Part shown: positions 1-6,795 of the stretch, piece after piece
How positions within the stretch are numbered: position 1 is the stretch's first letter
How the letters are laid out: each line of letters begins with the position of its first letter
Source of the DNA: Lutispora sp.
Lineage (GTDB): Bacteria > Bacillota > Clostridia > Lutisporales > Lutisporaceae
Reading direction: 5' to 3'
Assembly (NCBI GenBank): GCA_030834765.1
Contig: JAUQXG010000281.1
Span: forward strand, 1 to 8,233
Length of the DNA: 8,233 nt
The notes under the pieces: generated by a model
What the model was told of the DNA's origin: nothing
Database searches by the model: none
What the model saw: only the letters and a program-made list of their open reading frames with translations
Position numbers and translations under genes: made by a program

Positions 1-1
1 A

Positions 2-829
2 CTTCCGCGCAAAATGGATGATTTAGAGATGGCACAGCGTATCATAGATGCAGGTATGGCAGGATATGCAATTAAGTCACATTATTTTTGCACTGCAGAG
101 CGCGCAGCACTAGTCAATAAGCTATATCCAAAATGTAATACAATTGGGGCAATCACGCTAAATAGTTCTGTAGGCGGTATAAACCCTATAGCAGTGGAAA
201 TGGCAGTTCGTGCGGGTACAAAGATAGTATGGTTTCCTACCTGTGATTCTGAATATGAACTTTCTCATGTATTTAATGGTGATCCAAATAAAAAACTTCC
301 TTATTGGGCACAGATTATTACAGAACTTAAGGAAGATGGTATAAAAACGCCAACTATAACATTACTGGATGGGAATGGAAAATTGAAAGCTGAAGTTTAT
401 GATGTAATAGATGTGATTGCAAAGAGAAATATTATACTTGCAACCAGTCATTCATCTCACAAAGAAACCTTTGCATTGGTCAAAGCTGCTCATGAGCGCA
501 AGGTGGACAAGATAATTATTACCCATGTCGATTTTCCTACTACATTTTATACAATTGATGAACAAAAGGAACTTGCTAAATATGGTGCATACATGGAGCA
601 TTGTTACACCACCTTTGCAACTGGCAAGGTCGATTTTGAAACTACACTAGGACAGATTCGTACTCTTGGAGCTGATAGAGTGATCATTAGTACAGACCTT
701 GGGCAGAAAACTGCAATTTATCCTGATGAAGGTATGTTAAAATTTGCTACTAAATTATATGAAAATGGTTTCACAGAAAAGGAAATCCGAAAAATGACTG
801 TAGATAATAATACAGCATTAGTTCGTTAA
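2..829 (+). CDS. DUF6282 family amidohydrolase-like protein, 5'-truncated by window edge
   Basis: The reading frame is open to the left edge (codons before the ATG at 14 read L-P-R-K), so the true start and N-terminus lie upstream; the ATG at 14 is probably internal. Numbering from that Met, the protein shows features of a metal-dependent TIM-barrel hydrolase: KSH at 21-23, a TSHSSH segment at 144-149, ITHVD at 169-173 and STDLG at 226-230. In the amidohydrolase superfamily these would be the strand-end His and Asp metal ligands; the HxH motif normally sits near the missing N-terminus. I recognise the family as DUF6282, which has no firmly assigned reaction. It lies 53 bases upstream of a GalB-like hydratase and an aldolase, so it is probably the first enzyme of that set. 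A lactonase acting on a pyrone such as 2-pyrone-4,6-dicarboxylate, or another hydrolase or isomerase step, is an inference. Family call fairly sure; function unknown. Confidence 0.8.
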   Translation, partial: LPRKMDDLEMAQRIIDAGMAGYAIKSHYFCTAERAALVNKLYPKCNTIGAITLNSSVGGINPIAVEMAVRAGTKIVWFPTCDSEYELSHVFNGDPNKKLPYWAQIITELKEDGIKTPTITLLDGNGKLKAEVYDVIDVIAKRNIILATSHSSHKETFALVKAAHERKVDKIIITHVDFPTTFYTIDEQKELAKYGAYMEHCYTTFATGKVDFETTLGQIRTLGADRVIISTDLGQKTAIYPDEGMLKFATKLYENGFTEKEIRKMTVDNNTALVR

Positions 830-865
830 CTGACGATTCATCAAAGGCATGTCAATTTGGAATGT

Positions 866-873
866 AAAGGAGA
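866..873 (+). promoter_or_regulatory. Ribosome binding site selecting the ATG at 883
   Basis: AAAGGAGA ends 9 bases before the ATG at 883. An in-frame TTG at 874 directly abuts this site, too close to be used, so the start at 883 is preferred and the protein is 242 residues. Confidence 0.8.
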
Positions 874-882
874 TTGTTACTT

Positions 883-1611
883 ATGATTAAAGGAAAAAAA
901 ATGTTAGTTGTGAGTGCCCATGCTGCTGATTTTGTTTGGCGTTCAGGTGGTACAATTGCAAAATATATTAAAGAGGGAGCAGAAGTGACTGTAGTGGTAT
1001 TAAGCTTTGGCGTAAGAGGCGAATCTAATGATTTGTGGAAACAGCCTGATGCTACAGCAGAATCTGTTAAAGAAATTAGGAAAGGCGAAACCTTAGCTGC
1101 TGCCGAAACACTAGCTGTTAAAAACATTGAATTCTGGGATCTTGTAGATTATCCTATGCAATTCAATTCAGAGCTTGAAGAACGCATGGTGCGAAAAATC
1201 CGTGAAACGCAGCCGGATATTATTCTTACACATGATCGCTTTGACTATTTGAATCCAGATCACAACAGAGTTAGTGAGTTCGTATTTGAATGCAGTGTAA
1301 TATCCAATTCAAGTGGTGCAAGATTAGAAGGCACTAAAGTTACAAAACAAATGAGAATATTTGGATTTGAGCCGCATCAGACAGAAATGAGCAACTTTAG
1401 ACCTAATAGTATAATAGATATCACAGATGTTTATGAACAAAAAATAGCTGCTATGAAATGTTTCAAGGCACAAAGTCATTTGATTGAATATTATACCCAA
1501 CGAGCATTTATGCGTGGCAATCACGCAAGAAGAGTCTCGGGAAACAATTCCTACAAATATGCTGAAAGCTTTGCAAATTACTTCCCAACTGCTGGCCCAG
1601 AACTATATTAG
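883..1611 (+). CDS. galB: PIG-L fold hydratase, GalB-like (4-oxalomesaconate hydratase)
   Basis: The 242-residue protein has the PIG-L/LmbE fold signature near its N-terminus, but the usual AHPDD is AHAAD (residues 12-16), in the stretch AHAADFVWRSGG. His13, Asp16 and His127 (in NPDHNRV) are the likely zinc ligands. The Asp that serves as base in PIG-L deacetylases is Ala15. From memory, Pseudomonas GalB has this variant together with similar LSFGVRGES, DYPM, FGFEPHQ, IDIT and EYYT stretches, all seen here (about residues 40-48, 89-92, 160-166, 178-181 and 202-205). GalB adds water to 4-oxalomesaconate to give 4-carboxy-4-hydroxy-2-oxoadipate, in gallate and protocatechuate meta-cleavage. The next gene encodes an aldolase of the type that uses this product, and its ribosome binding site overlaps this stop codon. 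It is unlikely to be a sugar or mycothiol deacetylase. The exact substrate in this organism is inferred. Confidence 0.82.
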   Translation: MIKGKKMLVVSAHAADFVWRSGGTIAKYIKEGAEVTVVVLSFGVRGESNDLWKQPDATAESVKEIRKGETLAAAETLAVKNIEFWDLVDYPMQFNSELEERMVRKIRETQPDIILTHDRFDYLNPDHNRVSEFVFECSVISNSSGARLEGTKVTKQMRIFGFEPHQTEMSNFRPNSIIDITDVYEQKIAAMKCFKAQSHLIEYYTQRAFMRGNHARRVSGNNSYKYAESFANYFPTAGPELY

Positions 1612-1617
1612 GAGGAG
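1611..1617 (+). promoter_or_regulatory. Strong RBS overlapping the upstream stop codon; sets the aldolase start
   Basis: GGAGGAG begins on the last base of the hydratase stop codon and lies 7 bases before the ATG at 1625. It decides between this start and an upstream in-frame ATG at 1484 that lies deep inside the hydratase gene. The arrangement points to one transcript and coupled translation. Confidence 0.85.
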
Positions 1618-1624
1618 CATAAAA

Positions 1625-2326
1625 ATGAACAATGAAAACTATAAGCCCCTTCCAGAACTAATACCACAGAATATTATTGACCGAGTTTCTAAGTTAAACA
1701 CAGCTCAAGTATGTGATGGAATGAATGCTATGGGGATATTTCGTAACGGCTGTATGGATGCTTCTATGATGCCTGTTGATTCCTCTATGAAAGTGATTGG
1801 AACTGCATGTACAGTATCCACTGAAGACGGAGATAATTTTCCAATTCATGTGGCAATTTATCAGGGTAGACCTGGATATGTTCTGGTGGTGGATGGAAAA
1901 GGATATAAAGAAAGGGCATATATGGGGGACTTGATGATTGGAGCAGCTAAAGCAATTGGACTAAATGGTATTGTGATTGACGGTTATGTGAGAGATAAAG
2001 AGGGACTCAAGGAATTAGGCTTGCCGGTTTACAGCAAAGGGTTTATGCAGCGCAGCCCTGATAAGAAGGGCCCTGGTAAAATCAATACCTTGGTGCACTG
2101 TGCAGGAGTTGAAGTAAATCCAGGTGACTTGGTAGTTGGTGATTACGATGGTGTAACCGTTGTACCAAGAGAGCATATTCTTGAAGTGCTGGAGAAGGCA
2201 GAAAAAAAGGCAGAATACGAGATGAAGAGGCAGGAAATAATTGTGGATTATGGCAAATGTCGAATAGAAGGAAAGGAACTTCCTGACATTGCACCTTCAT
2301 GGGTTACAGAAATGCTTAAGAAATAA
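1625..2326 (+). CDS. RraA-like class II aldolase, probable 4-carboxy-4-hydroxy-2-oxoadipate aldolase/oxaloacetate decarboxylase
   Basis: This 233-residue protein belongs to the RraA/HMG-CHA aldolase family. The GDL at 101-103 and the RD at 123-124 give the D-X20-R-D pattern (Asp102, Arg123, Asp124). That pattern marks family members that bind a divalent metal and pyruvate enolate, and so separates true aldolases or oxaloacetate decarboxylases from the RNase E regulator RraA. GxVIDGYVRD and VNPGDLVVGDYDGVTVVP (about 165-181) are further family signatures. The C-terminal helix (about 184-206) is rich in Lys and Glu. ProA/LigK-type enzymes cleave 4-carboxy-4-hydroxy-2-oxoadipate to pyruvate and oxaloacetate, which is the product expected from the hydratase immediately upstream. 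An alternative is a 4-hydroxy-4-methyl-2-oxoglutarate aldolase, a known activity of the same enzymes. Length fits the family. Confidence 0.85.
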   Translation: MNNENYKPLPELIPQNIIDRVSKLNTAQVCDGMNAMGIFRNGCMDASMMPVDSSMKVIGTACTVSTEDGDNFPIHVAIYQGRPGYVLVVDGKGYKERAYMGDLMIGAAKAIGLNGIVIDGYVRDKEGLKELGLPVYSKGFMQRSPDKKGPGKINTLVHCAGVEVNPGDLVVGDYDGVTVVPREHILEVLEKAEKKAEYEMKRQEIIVDYGKCRIEGKELPDIAPSWVTEMLKK

Positions 2327-2382
2327 AGCGTTTTTATGTAATAGAGATCCTTTAAAAGGCAGAAAACATCAAATTTTTTTTG

Positions 2383-2388
2383 AAAGGA
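2383..2388 (+). promoter_or_regulatory. RBS choosing the lipoprotein start at 2397
   Basis: AAAGGA precedes the ATG at 2397 by 8 bases. A competing in-frame ATG at 2388 overlaps the site itself, and a longer frame starting at 2289 would overlap the aldolase gene and bury the signal peptide. The start at 2397 gives a standard lipoprotein signal. Confidence 0.75.
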
Positions 2389-2396
2389 TGTTAATA

Positions 2397-3404
2397 ATGA
2401 AAAAGAAGTTAATTAGCTTTATCCTAGCAACTGTACTTGTCTTATCAGTAGCTCTTACAGGCTGCTCCAGTAACTCAGCAGGCGGAGACTCTACTGCTCC
2501 GTCAGAAACCAAACCAGCGAAAAAGCAGGATGTTGTAATTGGTACCGCAGGTACAGCAGGAACTTATTATGTAATTGCTGCTGCAATGGCTGCTGCGATA
2601 AACAACAGTTCTGATACGATCAATGTAATTGCACAACCTTCAAAAGGGTCTGTTGAAAACCTTAACCTTACCAATACTGGTGATATTCAAATGGGAATGT
2701 CAAATTCCGATGGAGTGTATTTCGCCGCGAATGGAACAAATATGTATGAAAAATCTGGGAAGCTTAACATATCAGGTTTGATGTCTTTATACATGAGTGC
2801 AGGACAGATGGCTACCACAAAGAATTCTGGCATTGGAACCTATGGAGATTTAAAAGGGAAAAAGGTTGTATTAGGACCACCAAGTACAACAATAGTGGAA
2901 ATGTCAAAAGCAATACTTATTGCTTATGGAATTGATCCTGAAAAGGATATAACTCCTTACTACCTATCATTTGATGAAGGACTTCAAAAGTTAACTGACG
3001 GAGAGGTTGATGCATCATTCTTTGTTGCAGGTATCCCTACCTCTGCAATGATCAATGCGACTTCAACAGGGAATGTCAAGCTTGTTGATGTTGATCAGAA
3101 TATAATTGATAAGATTTCAGCAGAAAAGCCATACTATGTTCCTTATAAGATAGCTGCAGGAACCTATAAGGGAACTGACAAAGATATTAATACTTTTAAG
3201 ATTATGACTGAGATATTCGTTAATAATGATGTTCCTGAAGAAGTAGCATATGAATTTGTAAAGCAAGCTTTGGAAAGCATTGATGAATATAAAGAAGCTC
3301 ATGTTGTTGCAAAGGAAATAACTCCTGAGACTGCTGCTTATACAAGTGCAGAACTTCACCCTGGCGCAGCAAAATACTACAAGGAAATCGGAGTAATTAA
3401 ATAA
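2397..3404 (+). CDS. TAXI family TRAP transporter solute-binding lipoprotein
   Basis: The 335-residue precursor begins with MKKK, a hydrophobic stretch (about 5-20) and a lipobox ALTGC with Cys23, so the mature protein should be lipid-anchored on the outer face of the membrane. A Ser/Gly/Thr/Lys-rich linker follows. The mature domain opens with VVIGTAGTAGTYY, the hallmark of TAXI (TRAP-associated extracytoplasmic immunogenic) receptors, followed by the SKGSVENL and GDIQMGMSNSD segments typical of the family. Receptors of this type capture small organic acids or amino acids and deliver them to a fused DctQM permease, which is encoded next. The ligand cannot be read from the sequence. The upstream hydratase and aldolase suggest a polycarboxylate or oxo-acid. 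The gap to the aldolase gene is 70 bases with no convincing terminator, so cotranscription is plausible. Confidence 0.93.
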   Translation: MKKKLISFILATVLVLSVALTGCSSNSAGGDSTAPSETKPAKKQDVVIGTAGTAGTYYVIAAAMAAAINNSSDTINVIAQPSKGSVENLNLTNTGDIQMGMSNSDGVYFAANGTNMYEKSGKLNISGLMSLYMSAGQMATTKNSGIGTYGDLKGKKVVLGPPSTTIVEMSKAILIAYGIDPEKDITPYYLSFDEGLQKLTDGEVDASFFVAGIPTSAMINATSTGNVKLVDVDQNIIDKISAEKPYYVPYKIAAGTYKGTDKDINTFKIMTEIFVNNDVPEEVAYEFVKQALESIDEYKEAHVVAKEITPETAAYTSAELHPGAAKYYKEIGVIK

Positions 3405-3447
3405 CAATACATTAATAGGATAGTAAAATCTAAAAATACTGTAATAC

Positions 3448-3498
3448 AATGATGATCAAAGCTGGATTTTCTCCTAAGGTTCGGTCTTGATCATCATT
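3448..3498 (+). promoter_or_regulatory. Long intergenic RNA hairpin between TRAP receptor and permease
   Basis: Arms 3448-3459 and 3487-3498 are perfectly complementary over 12 bp (AATGATGATCAA / TTGATCATCATT). After one A·C mismatch, ten more pairs (3461-3470 with 3476-3485) close a 5-base loop, CTCCT. Five of the inner pairs are G·U, so the full stem forms only in + strand RNA. No T-run follows, which argues against a simple intrinsic terminator. Hairpins in this position often stabilise the 3' end of an abundant receptor mRNA or reduce read-through into the permease gene; that role is inferred. Confidence 0.65.
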
Positions 3499-3561
3499 AA
3501 AATATGCTATTGGGAAACATGAACATAGGATTGAAATATAGTAAGTAGAATATAATTGATC

Positions 3562-3567
3562 GGGGGT
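3562..3567 (+). promoter_or_regulatory. G-run ribosome binding site for the TRAP permease
   Basis: GGGGGT lies 5 bases before the ATG at 3573. It is a variant of the AGGAGG consensus and can pair with 16S rRNA partly through G·U pairs, perhaps giving lower translation than for the receptor. It could also pair with the CTCCT loop of the upstream hairpin. Confidence 0.55.
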
Positions 3568-3572
3568 ATACA

Positions 3573-5441
3573 ATGGAAACAATTGCAAAAGAGTCTCTAG
3601 TAAATAAAAAGTTATTAAAGATAGCTGATGCATTTATACTAATAATCAGTATAGGCTTAGCTTTATTCCATATGTATTCTGCATCCATTGGTGTTATGCC
3701 GGCCTATGAACAGTCGGCCATTCACTGGGGTTTGATAGGAACATATATAATTATTACCAGACCACTTAAATTTAAGGGCGGAATTATAATTGATATTGTA
3801 TTAGCAGCAACAAACATATTTTTATCGTATTATCAAATCCTTATACAAGAAAGATTCATCAGTACGGCAGGCATGTATTCCGATTTTGAGAAAATCCTTT
3901 CTATTGTGGCAATTGTAGTTGCCCTAGAAATTGCTCGTCGTTCAATAGGAAAAGTATTACCTATAATTTCTGTTTTGTTTATTGTGTATGCTTTATATGG
4001 GCATAACTTAACAGGCATATTTAAAACAGTTAAATTCTCTATAGCAAGAATTGCCCCTTATTTATACACTTCATCCGATGGGTTGTATGGACAAACCCTA
4101 TATGTTTCGGCTCAATTTATATTTCTGTTTGTATTGTTCGGAGCAATTCTGGATATGACAGGTGCTGGAGCATTCTTTGTTAATATTGCATTCGCATTAA
4201 CAGGAAGAGTGTGTGGAGGACCGGCACAAGCTGCAATTTTTTCCAGTATGCTAATGGGAACAATTAATGGGTCCGGAGCAGCAAATGTTGTAACTACCGG
4301 TACATTCACCATTCCTTTAATGAAAAAGGTAGGTTTTAAACCTGCATTTGCCGGGGCAGTTGAAGCTGTTGCTTCAAACGGGGGGCAGATTATGCCGCCG
4401 GTAATGGGGGCTGTAGCATTTTTAATGGCTGAAATGACTGGAATCGAGTATGGTAAGATTGTAATAGCAGCATTTCCGGCAGCCATACTTTATTACGTAA
4501 CCTTATCTATGTCAGTGTATGTAGAAGCAAATAAGAAACAAATCCCAGTTATTTGTGAAAGTGAAATTTTAAAACCTGGAAAAGTAATGAAGGATGGATG
4601 GATTTATCTTATTCCATTAATTATACTCATGGGTATGTTGATATATGGATATAGCGCACAAAAGGCTGGATTCTTTGGCATTATTGTTTCCATATTAGTT
4701 GGCTTTATTAAGAACCATGAAAATATGAATTTAAAGCGCTTTATCAAAGCATTAAAAGATGCCGCATCTGGTATTGCACCCATCGCAGCAGCATGCTTGC
4801 TGGCGGGTATAGTGATGGGTACCCTTAATATGACAGGTCTTGGACTAAAAATAAGCAGTATAATTGTTGATTTGTCTAATGGTCATTTAATTATTGCATT
4901 AATTCTTGCAATGCTTACAAGCTTATTACTTGGTATGGGATTACCAACTTCTGCAGCTTATATGGTTCTTGCAATATTGGTTGCGCCGGCTATTGTACAA
5001 ATGGGTGTCACACAAATGGGAGCTCATCTATTTATCTTATATTTTGGTGCACTTTCTACCATAACACCTCCAGTTGCACTTTCCACTTTTGCTGCTTCTG
5101 GAATTGCGGGTTCAGGAATGTGGGAAACAGGCTTTGAGGCTATGAAGCTTGCAATTGCTGGATTTATTATTCCGTTTATTTTCGCATACTCCCCAGAACT
5201 GCTGCTGGTAGGTAGTATCGGCGAAATTATCCTTGTATTAATAACAGCATTGATTGGCTGTTTGATATTAGCCATCGGACTTGGAGGATGGTTTAAGGTT
5301 AAATTATCGGTAATAAGCAGGTTTTTGCTGACAGCAGGAGCAATATTATTAATCATGCCAAGGCCTGTTATTGCTAATGTAATCGGTGCAGTTATAACAG
5401 TAGCAGTCTTATTTATAGAAATTAAAATAGTAAAAAGATAG
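3573..5441 (+). CDS. TRAP transporter fused permease subunit (DctQM, TAXI-associated)
   Basis: The 622-residue, strongly hydrophobic protein is the usual size for a fused TRAP permease. The N-terminal part (about 15-145) has several membrane segments and corresponds to the small DctQ-like subunit. The rest is the DctM-like channel, an ion-transporter-fold protein with many helices. Diagnostic stretches are GPAQAAIFSSMLMGTINGSG (216-235), NGGQIMPPVMGA (269-280), GMGLPTSAAYM (454-464) and TITPPVALSTFAASG (496-510), the repeated Gly/Pro/Ser-rich hairpins that line the substrate path. It should work in the cytoplasmic membrane as a sodium- or proton-driven secondary importer with the lipoprotein encoded just upstream. 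The last roughly 80 residues carry extra hydrophobic segments found in many fused TAXI permeases. Start supported by the G-rich site at 3562-3567. Substrate unknown; an organic acid feeding the upstream enzymes is inferred. Confidence 0.94.
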   Translation: METIAKESLVNKKLLKIADAFILIISIGLALFHMYSASIGVMPAYEQSAIHWGLIGTYIIITRPLKFKGGIIIDIVLAATNIFLSYYQILIQERFISTAGMYSDFEKILSIVAIVVALEIARRSIGKVLPIISVLFIVYALYGHNLTGIFKTVKFSIARIAPYLYTSSDGLYGQTLYVSAQFIFLFVLFGAILDMTGAGAFFVNIAFALTGRVCGGPAQAAIFSSMLMGTINGSGAANVVTTGTFTIPLMKKVGFKPAFAGAVEAVASNGGQIMPPVMGAVAFLMAEMTGIEYGKIVIAAFPAAILYYVTLSMSVYVEANKKQIPVICESEILKPGKVMKDGWIYLIPLIILMGMLIYGYSAQKAGFFGIIVSILVGFIKNHENMNLKRFIKALKDAASGIAPIAAACLLAGIVMGTLNMTGLGLKISSIIVDLSNGHLIIALILAMLTSLLLGMGLPTSAAYMVLAILVAPAIVQMGVTQMGAHLFILYFGALSTITPPVALSTFAASGIAGSGMWETGFEAMKLAIAGFIIPFIFAYSPELLLVGSIGEIILVLITALIGCLILAIGLGGWFKVKLSVISRFLLTAGAILLIMPRPVIANVIGAVITVAVLFIEIKIVKR

Positions 5442-5550
5442 TATCATTATAAATGACTAAGCTTCGGATAGGTCCTACAAAGCTTGCCTTGATGTTGCAT
5501 AGTAATTATTTTATTCAAATAGCATCTTAAAAATGAGTTTAGGTGCGTTA

Positions 5551-5619
5551 CACTGCCAGATGCCTCCTGTAAATGTTTCCTTTCGTATGACTATCGTTAG
5601 CATGAGGTATCTGACAGCG
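5551..5619 (+). terminator. Imperfect inverted repeat, possible terminator or attenuator after the TRAP operon
   Basis: Positions 5551-5566 pair with 5604-5619 over 16 positions with two mismatches and one G·U pair (core CCAGATGCCTC against GAGGTATCTG). The loop is 37 bases. The T-rich run TTAATTTTTATT follows directly at 5620-5631, as expected of an intrinsic terminator, but the long loop is atypical. It lies in the 261-base gap between the TRAP permease and the AEC permease, so it could end the first transcript or act in the leader of the second. The rest of this gap shows only a short self-complementary repeat, AAGCTT, at 5459-5464 and 5480-5485. Confidence 0.4.
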
Positions 5620-5702
5620 TTAATTTTTATTAAAATCAATTTATAGAAATTCAAGTCCATTGATAAATTGAAACTAATTTAATTTAAAGGAAATGAAATG
5701 AT

Positions 5703-6650
5703 ATGGACAATTTGGTACTTGCAATTAATGTAGTTTTCCCATTGCTTTTTATGATGGTAGTTGGCTATTTAATGAAAGTGAAAAATTTAGTAGATGATCA
5801 CTCTTTAAACATTATGAATAAAATAATCTTCAGAGTGTTTATGGCGATATTATTATTTTTAAACATATATAAAATGGACATTAAAGAGGCCCTTAACAAA
5901 GATAACTTATTTTTAATCTTAATGTTATATATAATTATAATTTCAGTTTTTTTAATTTTAATCTTGGGATTACCTAAGTTTGTAAAGGATAAAAAAAAGT
6001 GCAGTGTAATGATACAAGGATTGGTTCGAGGCAATTCTATTTTATTTGGTATACCTATTGTTGCATCTATATATGGAGATAATCATATCGGAACTGTCTC
6101 ATTATTATCCGCATATCTAATTCCCTTATTTAACGTCCTTGGAGTTACTGTTTTAGAAATATATCGCGGGGGAAAAGTAAATATAAAAAAAATTTTACTG
6201 GGAATTGTCAAAAACCCAGTTATAGTAGCTTCTACTTTAGCATTTCTATTCATAATCATCGGCATAAAAATTCCTAGTCTTATCTTGTCTCCATTAGAAA
6301 GTATGTCTAAAGTCACAACACCTCTAGCATTCATAGTGCTAGGAGGAACATTTGACTTTAAAATGCTTTGCAATAATGCAAAATATCTGACTGTTGTAGC
6401 AGTGGGGAAGTTAATTATTATTCCTGCCATTGTATTTTACATAGCATATAACTTAGGGGTAGAAAATGAAAAGATGGTAGCGTTACTAGGAGTTATGACA
6501 TCACCTGTGGCCATTGCATCATTTACCATGGCAAAAGAAATGGATGCAGACGGAGAGCTTGCAGGACAGATTGTTATAACTACTTCTATTGCATCAATAG
6601 CAACAATATTCATTTGGGTATATTTATTTGGAACATTAAATATATTATAA
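5703..6650 (+). CDS. AEC family transporter (auxin efflux carrier-type permease)
   Basis: The 315-residue protein is almost entirely membrane segments, about ten, in two halves. The first half starts with VVFPLLFMMVVGYLM (about 10-24). A conserved NSILFGIPI segment lies near residue 110. The C-terminal half ends in a MTSPVAIASFTMAKEM stretch followed by two closing helices. These are typical of Mem_trans (PF03547) proteins of bacteria, a family that includes malonate and malate carriers such as MdcF, though most members have no known substrate. A start at 5703 is preceded by AAAGGA at 5686-5691, with 11 bases between, slightly long; ATGs at 5693 and 5698 are in other frames. It sits 261 bases after the TRAP permease, so it may be a separate transcription unit. 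A role in moving a related carboxylate, or in exporting a product, is inferred from its neighbours. The gene looks even richer in A/T than those upstream. Confidence 0.88.
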   Translation: MDNLVLAINVVFPLLFMMVVGYLMKVKNLVDDHSLNIMNKIIFRVFMAILLFLNIYKMDIKEALNKDNLFLILMLYIIIISVFLILILGLPKFVKDKKKCSVMIQGLVRGNSILFGIPIVASIYGDNHIGTVSLLSAYLIPLFNVLGVTVLEIYRGGKVNIKKILLGIVKNPVIVASTLAFLFIIIGIKIPSLILSPLESMSKVTTPLAFIVLGGTFDFKMLCNNAKYLTVVAVGKLIIIPAIVFYIAYNLGVENEKMVALLGVMTSPVAIASFTMAKEMDADGELAGQIVITTSIASIATIFIWVYLFGTLNIL

Positions 6651-6795
6651 ATTTGCATGTGCATCCTTTATGACTTTGTGTTTTGTAATAAAGTAAGTAA
6701 TAGAAACTCGTATGTTTGAGGATTCTTATATCAATATAAAGTAAAGGATATAGATATATAGAAAGTATCGGAGAAAACTACTATATTTATATTAC

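Noticed and set aside
1484..1624. Upstream in-frame extension of the aldolase reading frame starting at 1484
   Set aside because: It would overlap the hydratase gene by over 120 bases and has no family similarity. A strong GGAGGAG site places the start at 1625.
2369..2383. TCAAA/TTTGA stem with T-rich loop before the TRAP receptor, resembling a terminator
   Set aside because: Only five weak pairs and directly abutting the ribosome binding site; too unstable to stop transcription.
2289..2396. N-terminal extension of the TRAP receptor frame
   Set aside because: It overlaps the end of the aldolase gene and would put 36 residues before a clear lipoprotein signal peptide. The RBS at 2383-2388 supports 2397.
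4112..4486. Minus-strand open frame of 124 codons inside the TRAP permease gene
   Set aside because: It mirrors the low-complexity hydrophobic coding pattern of the permease, has no RBS or recognisable domain, and is a shadow frame, as are the other minus-strand frames in the window.
5459..5485. Repeated AAGCTT after the TRAP permease as a terminator stem
   Set aside because: Six self-complementary pairs with a 15-base loop and no T-run. Such a short palindromic hexamer can recur by chance.
5484..5512. Possible promoter TTGCCT-17-TATTTT upstream of the AEC gene
   Set aside because: Both boxes match consensus at only four of six bases, and AT-rich DNA gives many such pairs.
6716..6740. TTGAGG and TATAAA as a promoter for the chemoreceptor gene
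   Set aside because: The spacer is only 13 bases, too short for the main sigma factor, and no good flagellar sigma-type match was seen either.
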